This document shows, one piece after another, positions 1 to 9,500 of a stretch of 55,984 nucleotides of DNA (position 1 is the stretch's first letter; each line of letters begins with the position of its first letter). The translations under genes were made by a program, and so were the position numbers. The notes under the pieces are model-generated. The model was given only the letters and a program-made list of their open reading frames with translations, searched no databases and was not told the origin of the DNA. This DNA comes from Lachnospiraceae bacterium (lineage in GTDB: Bacteria; Bacillota; Clostridia; Lachnospirales; Lachnospiraceae), in assembly GCA_014799465.1 (NCBI GenBank), contig JAAVHZ010000071.1, forward strand, positions 1 to 55,984. The letters run 5' to 3'.

Positions 1-20
1 AATATCTGCCGGCAAATTAT

Positions 21-125
21 TCATGTCGGGCGTCCGCCCTATAGAGAATAATATATAATAATTTCTTAGTGAGCAAGCTCCCACGAAATTATTATATATT
101 ATTCTCTGCATGGCTGAACTGTTAC
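21..125. repeat. MITE-like palindromic element, copy 1 (left end eroded)
   Basis: The core is a perfect 23-bp inverted repeat (43-65 and 85-107) around a loop that itself contains GAGCAAGCTC. The right terminal repeat GCATGGCTGAACTGTTAC is at 108-125. The same core and ends recur in inverted orientation at 34873-34995 and as a half copy at 36957-37013. The left terminal repeat is not recognisable here. No transposase is visible, so this would be a non-autonomous element. Confidence 0.8.
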
Positions 126-133
126 TACATATA

Positions 134-996
134 CTAAATAAATTTTTGTGCTTCTTCAGTACTTATATCAAACTTTTGAATTATTTTTTCCAATATAACA
201 CTATCCTTTAAATGCATTTCCTCTCTATATATCAATACGACTTCACGAATGCCCTGCCGAATACCCTTTTGGATGCCTCTATTCTCCATTTCATCAGCAA
301 ATGAACACATAGATACCACCTCTCCTCTTTCCTTTTTAACTTTATGGCAGCTTTAATCTCATCATATCTCTTATCTCTCGTAAATACACGAATCATATTA
401 AGTACTGCCATTTCATGCTTAATCTCTTCATCAGACGGTCTATATTTTTTATTGCTTCGTCTTTCTGCAAAAAAGTCTGCTACTATTTTAAAATCACTAT
501 TTAACTTATTTCTTGTGTCTTTAGATAAATATGCTACATCTATTACTTTTATCCTATAGTCTGGTATATATTCTGACCACTCCGCAGAATATTCAAAAAT
601 ATCTTCCAGCGATGTTGGAACATTCCACTTCTTATCAGTAAAATTCAGTAATACTGTAATCACAGGATACCTATTCTTTCCTATGTCAATCTGAGAACGA
701 TATGAGGAATAATCATAACCCATTATCCTTATCGCCATGTCTTTGTCTATGGTTGACTGATTCTCTATTCCAAATAATGCTATTACTTTTTTGTTCCTGA
801 TATAATATTTTGATACATCTCTTCTATGCTCCCTTATACCAGCTCCACATTCTGACTTATATATACTTTCTGTAGGTCCATTATACAAATTATCCGGATT
901 AATATAATTTTTCCCCAATACCAGTACATTTACAATATCCGCAAACACATCCGGATATTCTTCAAGATATTTTTCACTTATGTCTTTTTGTGCCAA
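134..996 (-). pseudogene. Rpn-family recombination-promoting nuclease / PD-(D/E)XK putative transposase, frameshifted
   Basis: The 5' part (996 to about 325) starts at TTG after GGAGGAATTAA. It carries the family core GIENQSTIDKDMAIR followed by MGYDYSSYRSQ, typical of the Rpn/YhgA-like PD-(D/E)XK group. Near 320-330 the frame is lost: the upstream reading goes on into an unlikely tail, while another frame (134-319) continues with MCSFADEMENRGIQKGIRQG, the usual C-terminal end of these proteins. A two-base duplication in GAGAGG would explain the shift. Rpn proteins are nucleases linked to RecA-independent recombination and were once annotated as transposases. The gene ends 9 bp from a MITE-like repeat. 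I call it a pseudogene; a sequencing error or programmed shift is not excluded. Confidence 0.75.
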
Positions 997-1041
997 TTAA
1001 TTCCTCCCGCACTCTCTATATCACATTTTGATTATACATCA

Positions 1042-1701
1042 TTATGTATTGTATGTCAACAGATATTCTGCCAATTTTTCTGGTGCATCAACTATAACAG
1101 ATGCTCCTTTTTCTTTTAGATATTTTCTGTCTCTGAATCCCCATGATACTGATACACAATCCATTCCTGAATTCTCTGCTGTAGCTATATCCACATCCGA
1201 ATCACCCACGTACAAGCTCTTCTCCCTAACACTCCCCAACTGCTCCAGTGCCTTATTTACCGAATCCGGTGCCGGCTTTCTTCTTACATTTTCACACTCT
1301 CCTACAGCCACGGAAATGTAATCCTTAAAAAAACGGTTATTCAGTTCTTTAACGGCAAAGTCCACCTTATTAGATACTATTGCCATCTTTATTCCCACTT
1401 TACTAAGCCTTTCAAGCAAATCCATTATACCGTCATATGGTCTTGTTTTTACTACACAATTATTGCCATAATGCTGTTTAAATAATTCAAATGCCTTGTC
1501 TATATCTTCTTCCTGTGTTCCTTCCGGTACTGCACGTCTAATCAAAATATTTATCCCATTCCCTACAAAACAGCGTATTTCATCAAGTGTTCTGACAGGA
1601 AAACCACAGCTTTCCATAGCAAAATTCACACTGCCTGCCAAATCATCCAATGTATTTAATAATGTTCCATCCAAATCAAATATTACTGTATCGTATCTCA
1701 T
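1042..1701 (-). CDS. HAD-superfamily hydrolase, phosphoglycolate phosphatase-like
   Basis: This is a 219-residue HAD phosphatase. Motif I is FDLDGTLLNT at the N-terminus with the nucleophile Asp, motif II is the AIVSNK region, and motif IV is YVGDSDVDIATA. The cap insert with VGNGINILIRRAVP is typical of the Gph/PGP branch, which dephosphorylates 2-phosphoglycolate or related small phosphates. The substrate cannot be read from sequence. ATG follows AGAAAGGTGTAA. It sits downstream of a tRNA-Gly terminator and appears monocistronic. Confidence 0.85.
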   Translation of the reverse strand: MRYDTVIFDLDGTLLNTLDDLAGSVNFAMESCGFPVRTLDEIRCFVGNGINILIRRAVPEGTQEEDIDKAFELFKQHYGNNCVVKTRPYDGIMDLLERLSKVGIKMAIVSNKVDFAVKELNNRFFKDYISVAVGECENVRRKPAPDSVNKALEQLGSVREKSLYVGDSDVDIATAENSGMDCVSVSWGFRDRKYLKEKGASVIVDAPEKLAEYLLTYNT

Positions 1702-1773
1702 TCATTTACACCTTTCTTTACAATTAACCATATAGAAATTTGTATAATATATTATAGTATAATAAAATATTAC

Positions 1774-1817
1774 AAAAAAGTCTTTGATATCTACTATCTG
1801 ACATCAAAGACTTTTTA
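1774..1817 (-). terminator. Rho-independent terminator after tRNA-Gly
   Basis: A 14-bp stem AAAAAGTCTTTGAT / ATCAAAGACTTTTT followed on the minus strand by TTTTTTG lies 4 bp past the tRNA 3' end. Confidence 0.8.
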
Positions 1818-1820
1818 AGA

Positions 1821-1893
1821 AGCGCGAGACGGGACTCGAACCCGCGGCCCCGACCTTGGCAAGGTCGTGCTCCACCAACTGAGCCACTCGCGC
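1821..1893 (-). tRNA. tRNA-Gly (GCC)
   Basis: The minus strand folds as a cloverleaf: acceptor GCGCGAG/CTCGCGC, D arm TGGCTCAGTTGGTGGAGCA, anticodon stem CGACC/GGTCG with loop TTGCCAA (anticodon GCC), and a T arm with GGTTCGAGTCC. CCA is not encoded. An identical gene sits at 35116-35188. Confidence 0.97.
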
Positions 1894-1926
1894 ATACATT
1901 TTGTAAATGCATTTAACATTATACAT

Positions 1927-2679
1927 TTAACTCATGGTATTGTCAAGCACATTCTTCACTGAAATCACATATTCAAGTTTTCTATTTCCTTTCCCTTTCA
2001 TGACTGTAATCCTCTTTTTAACTATGTCAATCCACTGGCTGTCTGATGCCATATCTATATTTGCCAACGCTATTCCAATATTAATATAATTTAACGACTG
2101 CCTCACATATAATTTTGATTTTTTAACAAAAATGTGCATATGATGCTTATATACAACCATCCTCCATGGCTGGGAATTAAAGCTTGATGGTGCCATTCTC
2201 ACTGCTTCTATAAGTTTATATATATTCGCACTTGGTTCTTCTTTAAATTTGCAGAGTTCCCTTTGTGTCATCCTTGATGATTCTAACGGATCTCTGAATG
2301 GCTCCTCATCAGTATAGCCAAATGCTGAAGCCACAACTTTTTTTCTACCCACAGCATCACACTTTGCTACAGCCCCGGTCATTGCCTGATAGCAGGTTCC
2401 AAGTCCCATTGAAGTCAGATACATGACTATATGCTGCATCACATAACCCGCATTCATTTCATGTCCTTCCTTTTCATCCGAAAATATTACAATATAGTAT
2501 GGTGCACTAAACATTCTTTTACTGCATTCTACAATCTCAATATTTATTTTTATAGAATCATCCAGTGGTTCAACACTCTTCGCATATTCCAGAATATCTG
2601 AAAGCACTTCCTTAGGAATAGCCCTGTCTTCAAAATTCCTGACCGACTTTCTTCGTATTATAGCTTCATATAAATCCAT
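1927..2679 (-). CDS. nitroreductase-family FMN-dependent oxidoreductase
   Basis: A 250-residue protein. The N-terminus RRKSVRNF is the classic FMN-phosphate binding start of the nitroreductase fold. A second conserved patch, PSSFNSQPWRMV, lies near residues 190-201, and GLGTCYQ falls in the dimer and flavin region. It is longer than short NfsB-type enzymes (about 180-220 aa) and resembles a clostridial subgroup of unknown substrate. ATG follows AGGAGC with about 9 bp spacing. Cytosolic; NAD(P)H-dependent reduction is inferred from the family only. Confidence 0.8.
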   Translation of the reverse strand: MDLYEAIIRRKSVRNFEDRAIPKEVLSDILEYAKSVEPLDDSIKINIEIVECSKRMFSAPYYIVIFSDEKEGHEMNAGYVMQHIVMYLTSMGLGTCYQAMTGAVAKCDAVGRKKVVASAFGYTDEEPFRDPLESSRMTQRELCKFKEEPSANIYKLIEAVRMAPSSFNSQPWRMVVYKHHMHIFVKKSKLYVRQSLNYINIGIALANIDMASDSQWIDIVKKRITVMKGKGNRKLEYVISVKNVLDNTMS

Positions 2680-2763
2680 AGCAAACTGCTCCTATACTTT
2701 AATATTAATTATGTGTATATGCATTTATTTTACTACAATAGAGAATCATTTTCTATTATTTTT

Positions 2764-3369
2764 TCATAAATATTTGTCTTCATTACTCCACTCATGGACT
2801 CTTTTATCATTAACCTTAAGTGATGCCCATCTTAGTATGTTCCTGCCTTTGAGGTACTCAAATAATGAATAGTATGCTTTCTCAAATTTTTCTCTATCAT
2901 CCCAAAAATATGCCTTCTCAAATTCCTCTCCCCTGTCATCCCAATATAATTCTTCATTTTCTAAGTTTATATTTACATCTGGAAAAATCACTCCCTTATG
3001 TTTACTCCATTCTTTTATTTCATCATACCAATATGCAGACAAATAGCCTTTCCACTCACTTCCATATGCAGATTCCAGTAACCTTTTATTTACTTTAGAA
3101 TCAGGATAAAATGAACAAAGTTCCCCTGATTGTTCATCCTCAATATATAATTGTCCGCATTTTGGACATTGATAAATCAATTTCTTAATACTACCTGCAC
3201 TATAAACCTCACTAACAAGTTTTTCTCTATCTTTCTCCTCTGATTTTATTGCTTTACTTACTAAATCAAGAAAATCAAACCAATCCTGGTCAGAAACTAT
3301 ATATCCTTTATAGAATAAAAAATCTGAACTATCATGTATTTTGTAATTACATTTACATTGAATCCACAT
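2764..3369 (-). CDS. hypothetical protein with zinc-ribbon-like Cys pairs
   Basis: I do not recognise this 201-residue protein. It has an N-terminal CKC pair and a later CPKCG pair (near residue 70), which together could bind zinc. The C-terminal third is acidic and aromatic and has a short tandem duplication, WDDRGEEFEKAY then WDDREKFEKAY. No signal peptide or membrane segment is visible. AAGGAGTACT precedes the ATG. It is divergent from the GNAT gene at 3493. Confidence 0.6.
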   Translation of the reverse strand: MWIQCKCNYKIHDSSDFLFYKGYIVSDQDWFDFLDLVSKAIKSEEKDREKLVSEVYSAGSIKKLIYQCPKCGQLYIEDEQSGELCSFYPDSKVNKRLLESAYGSEWKGYLSAYWYDEIKEWSKHKGVIFPDVNINLENEELYWDDRGEEFEKAYFWDDREKFEKAYYSLFEYLKGRNILRWASLKVNDKRVHEWSNEDKYL

Positions 3370-3492
3370 AGTACTCCTTCTTTCTTAAAACACCTAAAAA
3401 TTTATAATCAAAAATACAACACATAAGGCACTTTTAGTGTATAATTAATTTACAACAAAAGTCAAACTAATCACAAATACGGAGGCTTCAGT

Positions 3493-4269
3493 ATGAACAC
3501 AATCACCACATCAAACCTTACCAAAAACCAAATATCAGATATCAACTTACTGCTAAAAACCTGCCGTTCCCACGACAATATAAACGGCTGTATTTCGTTA
3601 GACAGCTCCATCAACTCCATAGCATACATGCCATGCTTTTTCCTAACCTATGAAGGCAAAACTTTATGCTCTATTCTTACAATTTTCACACCAACAGATT
3701 ACGAATGTGAAATCTATGCATATACTCTTCCCGAATACAGACAAAAACATTTATTTTCAAATATACTCTCAAAAGCTTTAAAATACATTAAAAAATCAAC
3801 TATACAAAATATATACCTTGTAGCAGAACCAAACTCTATATCTGCTGCAATGACTGCCGCTGCCATGAATATCCCACTTGACTATTCCGAATATATGCTT
3901 TCTTATGATATAAACCTTACTCCGTCTCCTGAACACCTTCTTTCCATAAATCATTTAAAAGAAAATAATACAGATACAATACATTTAACATCTGAGCACA
4001 CACTAATAGCCCTGTGCCACCTTTATATACATCAAACCTATGCATCTATATTTGACTTTGAAGTAATAGAAAAATACCGGGGAAAAGGTTACGGAAGAGA
4101 GGCACTGCTTATGTTAATAGAATACCTCATTAAACTTAATATTTCTTCCATCACTCTGAATGTAAGTAGCAAAAACAAAAAAGCCCATAAGCTTTATACA
4201 TCTCATGGTTTTTTTATCAAGGAACAACTTGACTACTACCATATTCCGGTTAATTATATATTATTCTAA
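3493..4269 (+). CDS. GNAT-family N-acetyltransferase (double domain)
   Basis: A 258-residue acetyltransferase. The C-terminal half has the acetyl-CoA pyrophosphate loop YRGKGYGREAL (near residue 195) followed by NVSSKNKKAHKLYTSHGF, the usual motif A/B layout. The N-terminal half has a weaker copy, PEYRQKHLFSNIL, so two GNAT folds are likely. The acceptor is unknown. AAATACGGAGG precedes the ATG. Its 3' end overlaps the 3' end of lepB by 9 bp (convergent genes). Confidence 0.8.
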   Translation: MNTITTSNLTKNQISDINLLLKTCRSHDNINGCISLDSSINSIAYMPCFFLTYEGKTLCSILTIFTPTDYECEIYAYTLPEYRQKHLFSNILSKALKYIKKSTIQNIYLVAEPNSISAAMTAAAMNIPLDYSEYMLSYDINLTPSPEHLLSINHLKENNTDTIHLTSEHTLIALCHLYIHQTYASIFDFEVIEKYRGKGYGREALLMLIEYLIKLNISSITLNVSSKNKKAHKLYTSHGFFIKEQLDYYHIPVNYILF

Positions 4270-4950
4270 AAGTTCAAATTCAGGTCCGTTATGCCAGTAG
4301 CAGAATACCGCTTTACCCAGTATCTTATCCTCAGATACAAAATTCGTAGTTGCCCAGTACCTTGAATCCCAGGAATTGTAACGGTTATCCCCCATTACAA
4401 AATAACTCTTATTTGGTACCTGTACCTCTTCAAAATCCCCTCTGTCGTCCCTATCAACAAGATTATCATTCTTATCCTTGAATACCACATACGGCTCATC
4501 CAGCGGCTCATCATTTACATACGCAATGCCATCTTCCACTTTGACCCGGTCTCCCGGAAGCCCTATTACTCTTTTAACATAATTCTTAGTAGTATCATCC
4601 GGATACTTAAATATTATCACATCCCCACGTTGTGGTTTCTTATCAAAAGCATAACTCCACCGCCAACCTATCATCCTGCTGTCAGTCATTATTGTATTTT
4701 CCATTGAACCGGAAGGCACTTCCGCATTCACTATAAGCACATTGTCAATAATAAATGCTGCTATTATGGCAAACACTACTATCTTTACCCAGCCAATAAA
4801 TTCTTTCCTCCAATCCATTGGCTCATCCTGTACCTTTTTCTTCTCAGGCTTTTTTAATTCTGTTGAATTAACGATTTCTTCGTTATCGTCATTCTCTCCC
4901 CAATCAATTATCTCTATAAAGTCCTCATTAAATTTATCCTGACCTTTCAT
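4261..4950 (-). CDS. lepB: signal peptidase I
   Basis: Type I signal peptidase of 229 residues, which cleaves Sec signal peptides on the outer face of the membrane. A charged cytosolic N-terminus of about 50 residues (longer than usual) is followed by one transmembrane segment (about 52-76). The catalytic Ser is in PSGSM (Ser82) and the general-base Lys in YVKRVIGLPGDRV (Lys126). The late MGDNRYNSWDSR box is typical of Gram-positive SipS-type enzymes. GGAGG lies 6 bp before ATG. It may process the secreted proteins encoded at 13.9-20.3 kb. Confidence 0.93.
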   Translation of the reverse strand: MKGQDKFNEDFIEIIDWGENDDNEEIVNSTELKKPEKKKVQDEPMDWRKEFIGWVKIVVFAIIAAFIIDNVLIVNAEVPSGSMENTIMTDSRMIGWRWSYAFDKKPQRGDVIIFKYPDDTTKNYVKRVIGLPGDRVKVEDGIAYVNDEPLDEPYVVFKDKNDNLVDRDDRGDFEEVQVPNKSYFVMGDNRYNSWDSRYWATTNFVSEDKILGKAVFCYWHNGPEFELLE

Positions 4951-4975
4951 AGTATGCCTCCATTCAGCAAAATTA

Positions 4976-5003
4976 ATAGGGAGCCTGCAAGCAAACTCCC
5001 TAT
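4976..5003 (-). terminator. hairpin after gltD
   Basis: ATAGGGAG / CTCCCTAT with a 12-nt loop lies 62 bp past the gltD stop. On the minus strand it is followed by TAATTTT, a weak U tract, so it may be a modest terminator. Confidence 0.5.
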
Positions 5004-5064
5004 CAGACTATATGCAATTATATAATCCCAAATGCAAATTGTAAAGATGCAACTGATTAAGATT

Positions 5065-6549
5065 CTATAAATTCGTATATCCCATCAGACTTTCGTCCAC
5101 TTCTCTTGCTGCATCCCTGCCTTCACGTATTCCCCATACAACTAATGACTGCCCTCTATGCATATCACCTGCAGTAAATATATTCTTTACATTTGTGCTA
5201 TGTGTTCCATCCTCAGTCTTCACATTTGTACGCTCATTAACTTCTACACCAAACGCATCTGTAACATACTTCTGGCTGCCAAGGAATCCGGCTGCTATAA
5301 GTACAAGGTCTGCCTCCACCTCATACTCGCTGCCTTCCACTTCCACCATATTCATTCTTCCTGTCTTTGAATCCTTCTGTGCTTCCAGTTTTACAAGCTG
5401 AACCTTGCACAGATTTCCCTTCTTATCAGCAATAAATTTCTTAACTGTAGTACAATATACTCTCGGGTCATGACCAAATACAGCGATGGATTCTTCCTGT
5501 CCATAATCTGTCTTACAGATTCTAGGCCACTCAGGCCATGGATTATTATCAGCCCTCTCATCCGGTGCCTTAGGCATCATCTCAAGCTGAAGAACTGACT
5601 TTGCACCGTGGCGGATAGAAGTTCCCACACAGTCATTACCTGTATCTCCACCTCCGATAACAATTACATTCTTTCCTTTAGCAGAAATATATGTTCCATC
5701 CTTAAGTCCCGTATCTAACAGACTCTTTGTAGTAGATTTTAAGAAATCCACTGCAAAATATATTCCATTTGCTTCTCTTCCCGGAGCTTTAATATCCCTT
5801 GGATTGGATGCACCGCAACAAAGTATAATCCTGTCATATTTCTTTAAAAGGTCAGTCGCCTTTATATCCTTTCCAACATCTGCATTGGTAATAAATTCGA
5901 CTCCCTCTTCTTTCATTATATCTACTTTCCTGTCTATTATATGCTTTTCTAACTTCATATTAGGAATTCCATACATAAGAAGTCCGCCAATACGGTCCGA
6001 ACGTTCATATACAGTTACGGAATGACCTCTCTGGTTCAACTGATCTGCTGCTGCAAGACCTGCCGGTCCCGAACCGATTACGGCTACTTTTTTTCCGGTT
6101 CGTACTTGTGGTATTTTTGCTGATGCATAACCTTCCTTATAAGCATTTTCAATAATGGCATACTCATTCTGTTTAGATGTTACCGCATCTCCATTCAAAC
6201 CGCATGTACATGCATTTTCACACAATGCAGGACATACACGTCCCGTAAATTCCGGAAAATTATTTGTCTTATGAAGTCTGGCATATGCCTGCTGCCAGTT
6301 ACCGTTATATAATAATTCATTCCATTCAGGAACAAGATTATTAAGCGGACATCCTGATACCATACCGCCAAGCACCATTCCAGCCTGACAGAAAGGAACT
6401 CCACAGTCCATACATCTTGCTCCCTGAAGCTGCTGCTTTTCCTTTGACAAAGGAGTATGGAACTCATTGAAATTTTTTATTCTCTGTTTTGGTGATAACG
6501 CTTCACTGTTCTCACGCTCATAATCTAAAAATCCGGTTGGTTTTCCCAT
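5065..6549 (-). CDS. gltD: glutamate synthase (NADPH) small subunit
   Basis: A 494-residue flavoprotein that passes electrons from NAD(P)H to GltB. The N-terminal Fe-S region has CMDCGVPFC and later CPALCENACTCG cysteines for two [4Fe-4S] clusters. The FAD site is VIGSGPAGLAAAD (near 155) and the NAD(P)H site is VIGGGDTGND (near 297). The C-terminal TAGDMHRGQSLVVWGI is the family's closing FAD motif. AAAGGAGG precedes the ATG. It lies 14 bp downstream of gltB, so the two form one operon. Confidence 0.96.
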   Translation of the reverse strand: MGKPTGFLDYERENSEALSPKQRIKNFNEFHTPLSKEKQQLQGARCMDCGVPFCQAGMVLGGMVSGCPLNNLVPEWNELLYNGNWQQAYARLHKTNNFPEFTGRVCPALCENACTCGLNGDAVTSKQNEYAIIENAYKEGYASAKIPQVRTGKKVAVIGSGPAGLAAADQLNQRGHSVTVYERSDRIGGLLMYGIPNMKLEKHIIDRKVDIMKEEGVEFITNADVGKDIKATDLLKKYDRIILCCGASNPRDIKAPGREANGIYFAVDFLKSTTKSLLDTGLKDGTYISAKGKNVIVIGGGDTGNDCVGTSIRHGAKSVLQLEMMPKAPDERADNNPWPEWPRICKTDYGQEESIAVFGHDPRVYCTTVKKFIADKKGNLCKVQLVKLEAQKDSKTGRMNMVEVEGSEYEVEADLVLIAAGFLGSQKYVTDAFGVEVNERTNVKTEDGTHSTNVKNIFTAGDMHRGQSLVVWGIREGRDAAREVDESLMGYTNL

Positions 6550-6563
6550 TCCAATATCCTCCT

Positions 6564-9500
6564 TTAATTCCTCTTGCCTGTCATAGCATAGAAAGCTTCT
6601 ATCTGTGCCTGCTCGCTGCTTAAGCCCTTTTCTTCCATCTGTACTATTGACATCATCATTTTATTATAATCATGTGGTATTACCTTTTTAAATTTCGGCA
6701 GATACTCTCCAAAGTTATCAAGTATTTCCTTACCCTTTGCTGAATTTGTATATGCAACATGCTCTGTAATAATCTGTTTAAGTTGCATAACATCATACTT
6801 CGATGTGATTTCTGTAGAAGAAACCATTGATTTATTTAATTTCATATACAAATCCCTGTTCTCATCAAGCACATAAGCAACACCGCCGCTCATACCTGCT
6901 GCGAAATTCTTGCCTGCCGGTCCGAGAATAACTGCACATCCACCTGTCATGTATTCACATCCATGGTCACCCACGCCTTCTACTACAGCCGTAGCTCCTG
7001 AATTACGCACGCAGAAACGCTCGCCTGCCACACCATTTATATATGCCTTACCGCTGGTAGCTCCATACAATGCCACATTACCAATAATAATGTTTTCTTC
7101 CGCTTTATACTTAATACCCTGTGGCGGATATACAATAAGCTTACCACCTGAAAGACCTTTACCAAAATAGTCGTTGCTGTCTCCTACAAGTTCCAATGTA
7201 AGACCCTGTGGTATAAATGCACCAAAGCTCTGTCCGCCCGCACCTGTACATTTTACGGTAAATGTGTCTTCTTCAAGACTCTCACCATATCTCTTTGTAA
7301 TCTCAGAGCCGAATATTGTACCAAATGCTCTGTCAGTATTTGACACGTCAACCTCAATGCTTCTCTTTTGCTTCTTATCAAGTGCCGTACCAAGTTTCTT
7401 GAGAAGAACCTTTTCATCCAGCGTTTTATCTAACTGAAAATCATAAATGTTCTTGTGGTTATAATCCATCTTTTCAGTATTTGCAAAATCTGAGTTAAGG
7501 ATTTTTGATAAATCAATTTCATTAGCCTTTCCTGCTGATATACCTTCTTTAGCTGTTAAAAGGTCACTTCTTCCAACAAGCTCATCTACTGTTCTAATAC
7601 CAAGCTTAGCCATATACTCTCTTAACTCCTGTGCAATAAACTTCATAAAGTTTACCACATATTCAGGCTTACCCTTAAATCTCTTTCTAAGTTCCGGATT
7701 CTGTGTAGCTATTCCTACCGGACATGTATCAAGATTACATACTCTCATCATAACACATCCCATAGTTACAAGCGGTGCTGTTGCAAATCCATATTCTTCT
7801 GCACCAAGCATTGCAGCAATGGCAACATCCCTTCCGCTCATCAGCTTACCGTCAGTCTCAATAATAACCTTATTTCTAAGACCATTCATAATAAGTGTCT
7901 GCTGTACTTCAGCAAGACCAAGCTCCCATGGAAGACCTGCATTGTGAATTGAATTCCTTGGTGCCGCACCTGTACCTCCGTCATATCCTGATACAAGTAT
8001 TACCTGTGCACCGGCTTTAGCAACACCTGCCGCTACAGTACCCACACCTGCCTCTGATACCAGTTTTACGGATATCCTTGCATTCCTGTTTGCATTTTTA
8101 CAGTCATATATAAGCTGTGCCAAATCTTCTATCGAATATATATCATGGTGTGGTGGCGGTGATATAAGACTTACACCCGGTGTCGAATGCCTTGTCTTTG
8201 CAATCCAAGGGTATACCTTTTTGCCCGGAAGATGTCCGCCTTCACCCGGCTTTGCTCCCTGTGCCATCTTTATCTGAATTTCCTGTGCACTCATAAGATA
8301 TTTTGATGTAACGCCAAAACGTCCTGATGCAACCTGCTTAATGGCTGAACAACGGTTAAGACCATCATTTGAAGGCTCCAGCCTCTCATCACTCTCTCCG
8401 CCTTCTCCACTATTTGATTTACCATGTATACGATTCATGGCTATTGCCATTGTTTCATGTGCTTCCTGAGATATTGAACCATAAGACATTGCACCTGTCT
8501 TAAATCTCTTCATAATAGAATCTATGCTTTCCACTTCATCTATAGGTACCGGTTTATCTGCATATTTAAAATCTATAAGACCTCTGAGCTGCATTGCATC
8601 CATTTCTTCATCTATAAGGTGAGTATACTTCTTAAACATATCATAATCACCTGTACGTGTAGCCACCTGAAGCATATGGATAGTCTGCGGATTATATAAA
8701 TGTTCCTCTTTACCGCTTCTGTACTTATGACTTCCTGTGCTCTCCAGCGAATCATCCATTCCAAGACCTAGTGAATCGAATGACTTTGAATGAAGTTCAT
8801 TAACTCTCATCTCAATATCTTTAAGTGTAATACCTTCAACACGGCTTACTGTATTTGTAAAATATTTATCAATAACTTCAGAACAGATTCCAATTGCCTC
8901 AAAAATCTGTGAACCCTGATATGACTGTATTGTAGATATACCCATTTTAGATGCAATCTTTACTATTCCGCTTAAAACTGCATTATTATAGTCTTCAACC
9001 GCAGCATAATAATCTTTATCAAGCATATCTGTATCTATAAGTTCCTTTATAGTCTCCTGTGCAAGATAAGGATTAATTGCACATGCACCATATCCAAGAA
9101 GTGTTGCAAAATGATGTACCTCTCTAGGCTCACCACTTTCAAGAATCAGTGCAAGACTGGTTCTTTTCTTTGTAACTACCAAATGCTGGTGAAGTGCAGA
9201 TACTGCCAAAAGTGACGGAATGGCAACATGATTTTCATCTACACCTCTGTCTGAAAGAATAAGTATATTTGCTCCATCCTTATGTGCCCTGTCTGCCTCA
9301 AGGAAAAGATGGTCTATTGCTTTCTGCAAAGATGTATTCTTATAATATGTAATAGGAATAACTACCACTTTAAATCCTGATACATCCATATTCTTTATCT
9401 TAAGCATATCTGTATTGGTAAGTATAGGATTGTGAACTTTAAGCACCTGACAATTATCCGGTCTTTCCTCCAGTATATTTCCATCCTCTCCTATATATAC

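Noticed and set aside
2735-2763. Hairpin AATAGAGAAT/ATTTTCTATT between two minus-strand genes
   Set aside because: Its U tract is on the plus strand, where no gene ends. On the minus strand it has none, so I do not call it a terminator.
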